Shown here piece by piece: positions 7,634-9,449 of a stretch of DNA of 9,449 nucleotides. Below the pieces are notes generated by a model. That model saw only the letters and a list, made by a program, of their open reading frames with translations, ran no database searches and was not told the origin of the DNA. The stretch is from an uncultured Alphaproteobacteria bacterium (GTDB lineage Bacteria > Pseudomonadota > Alphaproteobacteria > RF32 > CAG-239), in NCBI GenBank assembly GCA_944391365.1, contig CALXTH010000086.1, positions 1-9,449 on the forward strand, in the 5' to 3' direction. Position 1 is the first letter of the stretch. Each line of letters starts with the position of its first letter. The translations under genes were made by a program, and so were the position numbers.

Positions 7634-7923
7634 TTCGTGACTACATGAAAAATAGCTTGCGAAAGCTCTTCCGTTGTGGTATTCTGATTATGTAGTCTGG
7701 AAAACCGACTATGGTGTCTACAAACACCTCGTGTGAATCCATCTTATGGATGGAGTGGGTGAGATAAGCACTCGCAGAGAGCCTCTGATATTGATGTTTA
7801 CATTAATGTTACGCTTCTGTTAGCTGGTTAAGTTCAGTGGGTAGTCGAATAAGCCTGACCGTTGCACGACGGTTTGTAGCTCCGTCCTCCTTGGTTTTTC
7901 ATAACTGAGGAGGATTGTTTTTT
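7634..7923 (+). ncRNA. Long multi-hairpin leader RNA (attenuator or riboswitch candidate; class unknown)
   Basis: About 290 nt with no convincing protein but many helices. GACTACAT 7639-7646 pairs with ATGTAGTC 7690-7697 and encloses AGCTT-GCGA-AAGCT (7654-7667), a stem capped by a GNRA tetraloop. Further stems are GGTGT/ACACC (7713-7728), TCCATC/GATGGA (7738-7754), GAGTG/CACTC (7753-7773), ATTGATG/CATTAAT (7790-7807, one G-T wobble), ACCGT/ACGGT (7858-7873), and the terminator. Several pairings exclude one another: AGTC(T)GG/CCGACT at 7694-7710 competes with the first stem, and GACGG 7868-7872 with CCGTC 7882-7886 competes with ACCGT/ACGGT. I match it to no known class: it lacks recognisable tmRNA, SRP, RNase P or cobalamin riboswitch signatures, and I could not make it fit 6S RNA. 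It could also be a free-standing small RNA. The 5' end is inferred from the promoter. Confidence 0.6.
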
Positions 7924-7943
7924 AACTTAAAAACAATGGAGCT
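7878..7943 (+). promoter_or_regulatory. Candidate Shine-Dalgarno sequestering pair flanking the terminator
   Basis: AGCTCCGT at 7878-7885 is complementary over 8 bp (one G-T wobble) to ATGGAGCT at 7936-7943, which contains the GGAG ribosome site of the Cys-rich gene. The terminator hairpin sits between the two arms. The upstream arm also overlaps the alternative stem GACGG/CCGTC (7868-7886), so the ribosome site could be masked or freed depending on the fold. Confidence 0.4.
7885..7923 (+). terminator. Terminator at the end of the leader, just before the Cys-rich gene
   Basis: A 12-bp stem (7885-7896 with 7903-7914, two G-T wobbles) has a 6-base loop and is followed by TTGTTTTTT. It ends 26 bases before the ATG at 7950. 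As there is no space for a promoter between them, the downstream gene should be reached only by read-through. Confidence 0.8.
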
Positions 7944-7949
7944 TTGGTT

Positions 7950-8861
7950 ATGAAAATCAAATTTTTACTCTTGGGGACAAGTCTGTCCTTAATTCCAACT
8001 TTATCTTTGGCTCAATGTGTAGAAACAACAAATTGTGAAACTTTGGGTTATACTGAAACCTCCTGCAATGGCGGAAAAGGCGTCAAATGCCCGTTCGGGA
8101 ACAAGTGGGCCTGTTTGGGCGCAAATGAAGAAGAGTGCAAGCAAAAATTCTGTGATGAATATGGTTTTACTTTGACTTGCACGGGCACCGGCTATGCCGG
8201 TGGTTCAGGACAAGCCTGCGGTGGCAAATATGCTCAATGCACGTATGCCAGCGGCTATAAGTGGAAAGACGGAGCTTGTCAGCAGAAAGCACCGGATTAT
8301 TCAGAATGTAAAATCGGGACATTGTTTTATTCTGATGGAACCTGTTCAAGTGATAAACTCAGCGGTAAAGAGCCGCTCGGTGTGGTGGTTTATGAAAAGA
8401 CAGCCAGTGAAAGCGGCTGGGTGATGACGGTGAACCCGGTTGCAAAGGGTATTGCTTGGGGCGTTTTGGGTACAACAACCGGTGTGACTGACAAGGCGGC
8501 CAGTGCCAGTTGTCCCAATACAGCAAAGCTGGTTGCTTTGGGTAACCGCTATGAAGCAGCTATGACTGCAAATAATTATAGCGCTGGTGGCAAAAAGTGG
8601 TGCCTACCCTCTTATAATGTTTTGAACAATATCAATAATCAGACAAATTTCACTAAGGTCAACGCAGGCATCTTAACCGCCGAAGGAACAAGATTGGGAA
8701 ATACTTCCGATGGTTACGAATACATTTGGTTATCATCTGAAACATCTAACGACCGTGCATCTGTATTTCACGCTTACTCAGGTAATGGTTTCGGTATGAA
8801 TGGACTCAATAAGGACGCCAGCATTGGCGGTGTGTTCATTCGCCCGGTGTTCGCTTTTTAA
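7950..8861 (+). CDS. Exported Cys-rich protein with Lcl/DUF1566-like C-terminus
   Basis: The product is 303 residues. ATG 7950 is chosen because GGAG (7938-7941) lies 8 bases upstream; the TTG at 7944 would be too close. Residues 1-21 form a signal peptide with a likely cut after SLA. The next residues are QC, and Gln before Cys argues against a lipoprotein. The mature part has 15 Cys. Residues about 23-115 hold two similar Cys/Gly modules (C..LGYTETSC..GG....C......W.C and C.EYGFTLTC..GYAGG....C....C......W...C), probably disulfide-bonded. The C-terminal part, from about 120, ends in a pattern known from Lcl/DUF1566 and Fibrobacter 'major paralogous' domains, which have C-type-lectin-like folds: WCLP (217-220), WLSSE (260-264) and RPVFAF (298-303). 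It is probably a surface or secreted binding protein, ligand unknown. Expression probably depends on the leader RNA upstream. Confidence 0.8.
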   Translation: MKIKFLLLGTSLSLIPTLSLAQCVETTNCETLGYTETSCNGGKGVKCPFGNKWACLGANEEECKQKFCDEYGFTLTCTGTGYAGGSGQACGGKYAQCTYASGYKWKDGACQQKAPDYSECKIGTLFYSDGTCSSDKLSGKEPLGVVVYEKTASESGWVMTVNPVAKGIAWGVLGTTTGVTDKAASASCPNTAKLVALGNRYEAAMTANNYSAGGKKWCLPSYNVLNNINNQTNFTKVNAGILTAEGTRLGNTSDGYEYIWLSSETSNDRASVFHAYSGNGFGMNGLNKDASIGGVFIRPVFAF

Positions 8862-8871
8862 GCTTTTTTCC

Positions 8872-8916
8872 AAAAGGATTAAAGACGCGGCAAACCAAGT
8901 CTTTAATCCTTTTTTT
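8872..8916 (+). terminator. Rho-independent terminator after the Cys-rich gene
   Basis: A perfect 15-bp stem (8872-8886 with 8899-8913) has a 12-base loop, and its T run continues to 8916. It begins 10 bases past the stop. Read on the minus strand the stem is followed by A rather than T, so it mainly serves the + strand gene. Confidence 0.9.
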
Positions 8917-8927
8917 ATCCGATAAGT

Positions 8928-9449
8928 TTACCTGAAATTCTGCTGGGTAACACGTTTAATTGTTTGCAGATAATTATCAATCCGCTTGGTCGAGCCGTGA
9001 TAAGCCAGAGAAAAACTGGTCACCAGAAAACCGAACGGATTGGCAATGGCGTCTTCTCTGTTGCGGAACGGAATTGTCGTAAAACCGATTCGCAGTGTTG
9101 CCCGCCAGATATTCACAATCGGATAATCATTTTCCGGGAGATAATCCAGCGTTCGGAACTGCACCAGCCACAATCCCTGAGCCAGCGGGCGCGTCCAGTC
9201 GATTTCCACATCGCGGCGCAGCCCTTTTTCGCGGAATTGCATCATATTATATTCCACGTCGTTTTTTGAAAAATCGCTGTAAACATTCGGCGATGAATAC
9301 CAATAAACCGTTGATCCCTTTCCCCAGCGGGACAACAACTCATCATAATCCGGCGAAATCAGATAGCGCAACATGATATAATCATTAATATGTTGCTCGG
9401 CAATAAGGTCTCCGACCGGCATATTGATCTCCGCCGGCTGCACCTGTTC
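8928..9449 (-). CDS. virB8: VirB8-like type IV secretion inner-membrane protein, C-terminal part (5' end outside window)
   Basis: VirB8 is a bitopic inner-membrane protein whose periplasmic domain helps assemble the type IV secretion channel. The frame stays open to the right edge, so the GTG at 9443 is not taken as the start; 173 residues are visible and the N-terminal membrane helix should lie outside. The visible part matches the periplasmic VirB8 domain: helical INDYIMLRYLISPDYDEL near the start, a short WKGS-like bend replaced here by RWGKGS, beta strands with an IWRATLRIGF core (114-123), and the hallmark NPFGFLVTSF (137-146), equivalent to NPLGFQVTSFRV in Agrobacterium VirB8. The family is usually about 230-240 residues. 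VirB8 genes normally sit in virB operons, so further T4SS genes probably continue beyond 9449. Family placement is by motif, not by search; a divergent TraJ or ComB-type copy is possible. Confidence 0.85.
   Translation of the reverse strand, partial: EQVQPAEINMPVGDLIAEQHINDYIMLRYLISPDYDELLSRWGKGSTVYWYSSPNVYSDFSKNDVEYNMMQFREKGLRRDVEIDWTRPLAQGLWLVQFRTLDYLPENDYPIVNIWRATLRIGFTTIPFRNREDAIANPFGFLVTSFSLAYHGSTKRIDNYLQTIKRVTQQNFR

Noticed and set aside
7645..7695. A 16-residue open frame (MKNSLRKLFRCGILIM) near the start of the leader RNA, as a possible leader peptide
   Set aside because: There is no ribosome site, it has no run of a single regulatory amino acid, and its ends fall inside the two arms of the stem 7639-7697, which explains the sequence better.
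7944..7949. TTG start giving two extra residues on the Cys-rich protein
   Set aside because: It is only 2 bases after the ribosome site; the ATG at 7950 has proper spacing and begins a typical signal peptide.
7634..8861. Leader RNA as the template repeat of a diversity-generating retroelement for the Cys-rich gene
   Set aside because: Comparison by eye of the leader with the gene's 3' end shows no repeat, and no reverse transcriptase is present in the window.
8872..8916. Hairpin after the Cys-rich gene as the cruciform used in retrohoming at variable regions
   Set aside because: The 15-bp stem, 12-base loop and T run are those of an ordinary terminator; the retroelement hairpins have short stems and small loops.
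8964..9376. Plus-strand open frames opposite the VirB8-like gene
   Set aside because: They are shadows of a conserved minus-strand domain and have no recognisable protein features.

Overview
The window looks like a chromosomal segment of a host-associated, moderately AT-rich alphaproteobacterium. The release-factor 1 C-terminus and the DNA polymerase III alpha subunit both read like alphaproteobacterial housekeeping proteins (for example the 'ALTDT' PHP motif and the 'LDEVVSG' end of RF1). A VirB8-type secretion component and a cysteine-rich exported protein with an Lcl/DUF1566-like end suggest a bacterium that deals with a host or with neighbouring cells. The taxonomic placement is inferred from motif style, not from a search.

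Layout. (1) 1-380: the 3' end of prfA with its own terminator. (2) 381-653: an AT-rich gap with a possible promoter and an inverted repeat. (3) 654-1712 (+): a GH108-type muramidase with an Asn/Gln-rich, repeat-bearing N-terminal half. It converges, with stop codons sharing a TTAA, on a small exported Cys-containing protein (1709-2260, -). (4) 2261-2428: a divergent promoter region with good sigma70-like boxes on both strands. (5) 2429-7546: an apparent operon of dnaE plus two membrane proteins that are diverged tandem paralogues, closed by a strong terminator at 7553-7596. (6) 7599-7949: a promoter, a long multi-hairpin leader and a terminator only 26 bases before the next start codon. (7) 7950-8861: the Cys-rich exported protein, followed by a 15-bp terminator stem. 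(8) 8928-9449 (-): the C-terminal three quarters of a VirB8-like T4SS inner-membrane protein, running off the right edge.

The main candidate for something undescribed is the roughly 290-nt leader at 7634-7923. The gene behind it has no room for its own promoter after the terminator, so expression should need read-through. A segment just upstream of the terminator is complementary to the gene's Shine-Dalgarno sequence. This has the architecture of a cis-acting attenuator or riboswitch-like element controlling a surface or secreted protein, and I could not assign it to any known RNA class. A second candidate is the pairing of a leaderless muramidase with an exported small protein in a genome that encodes a T4SS.
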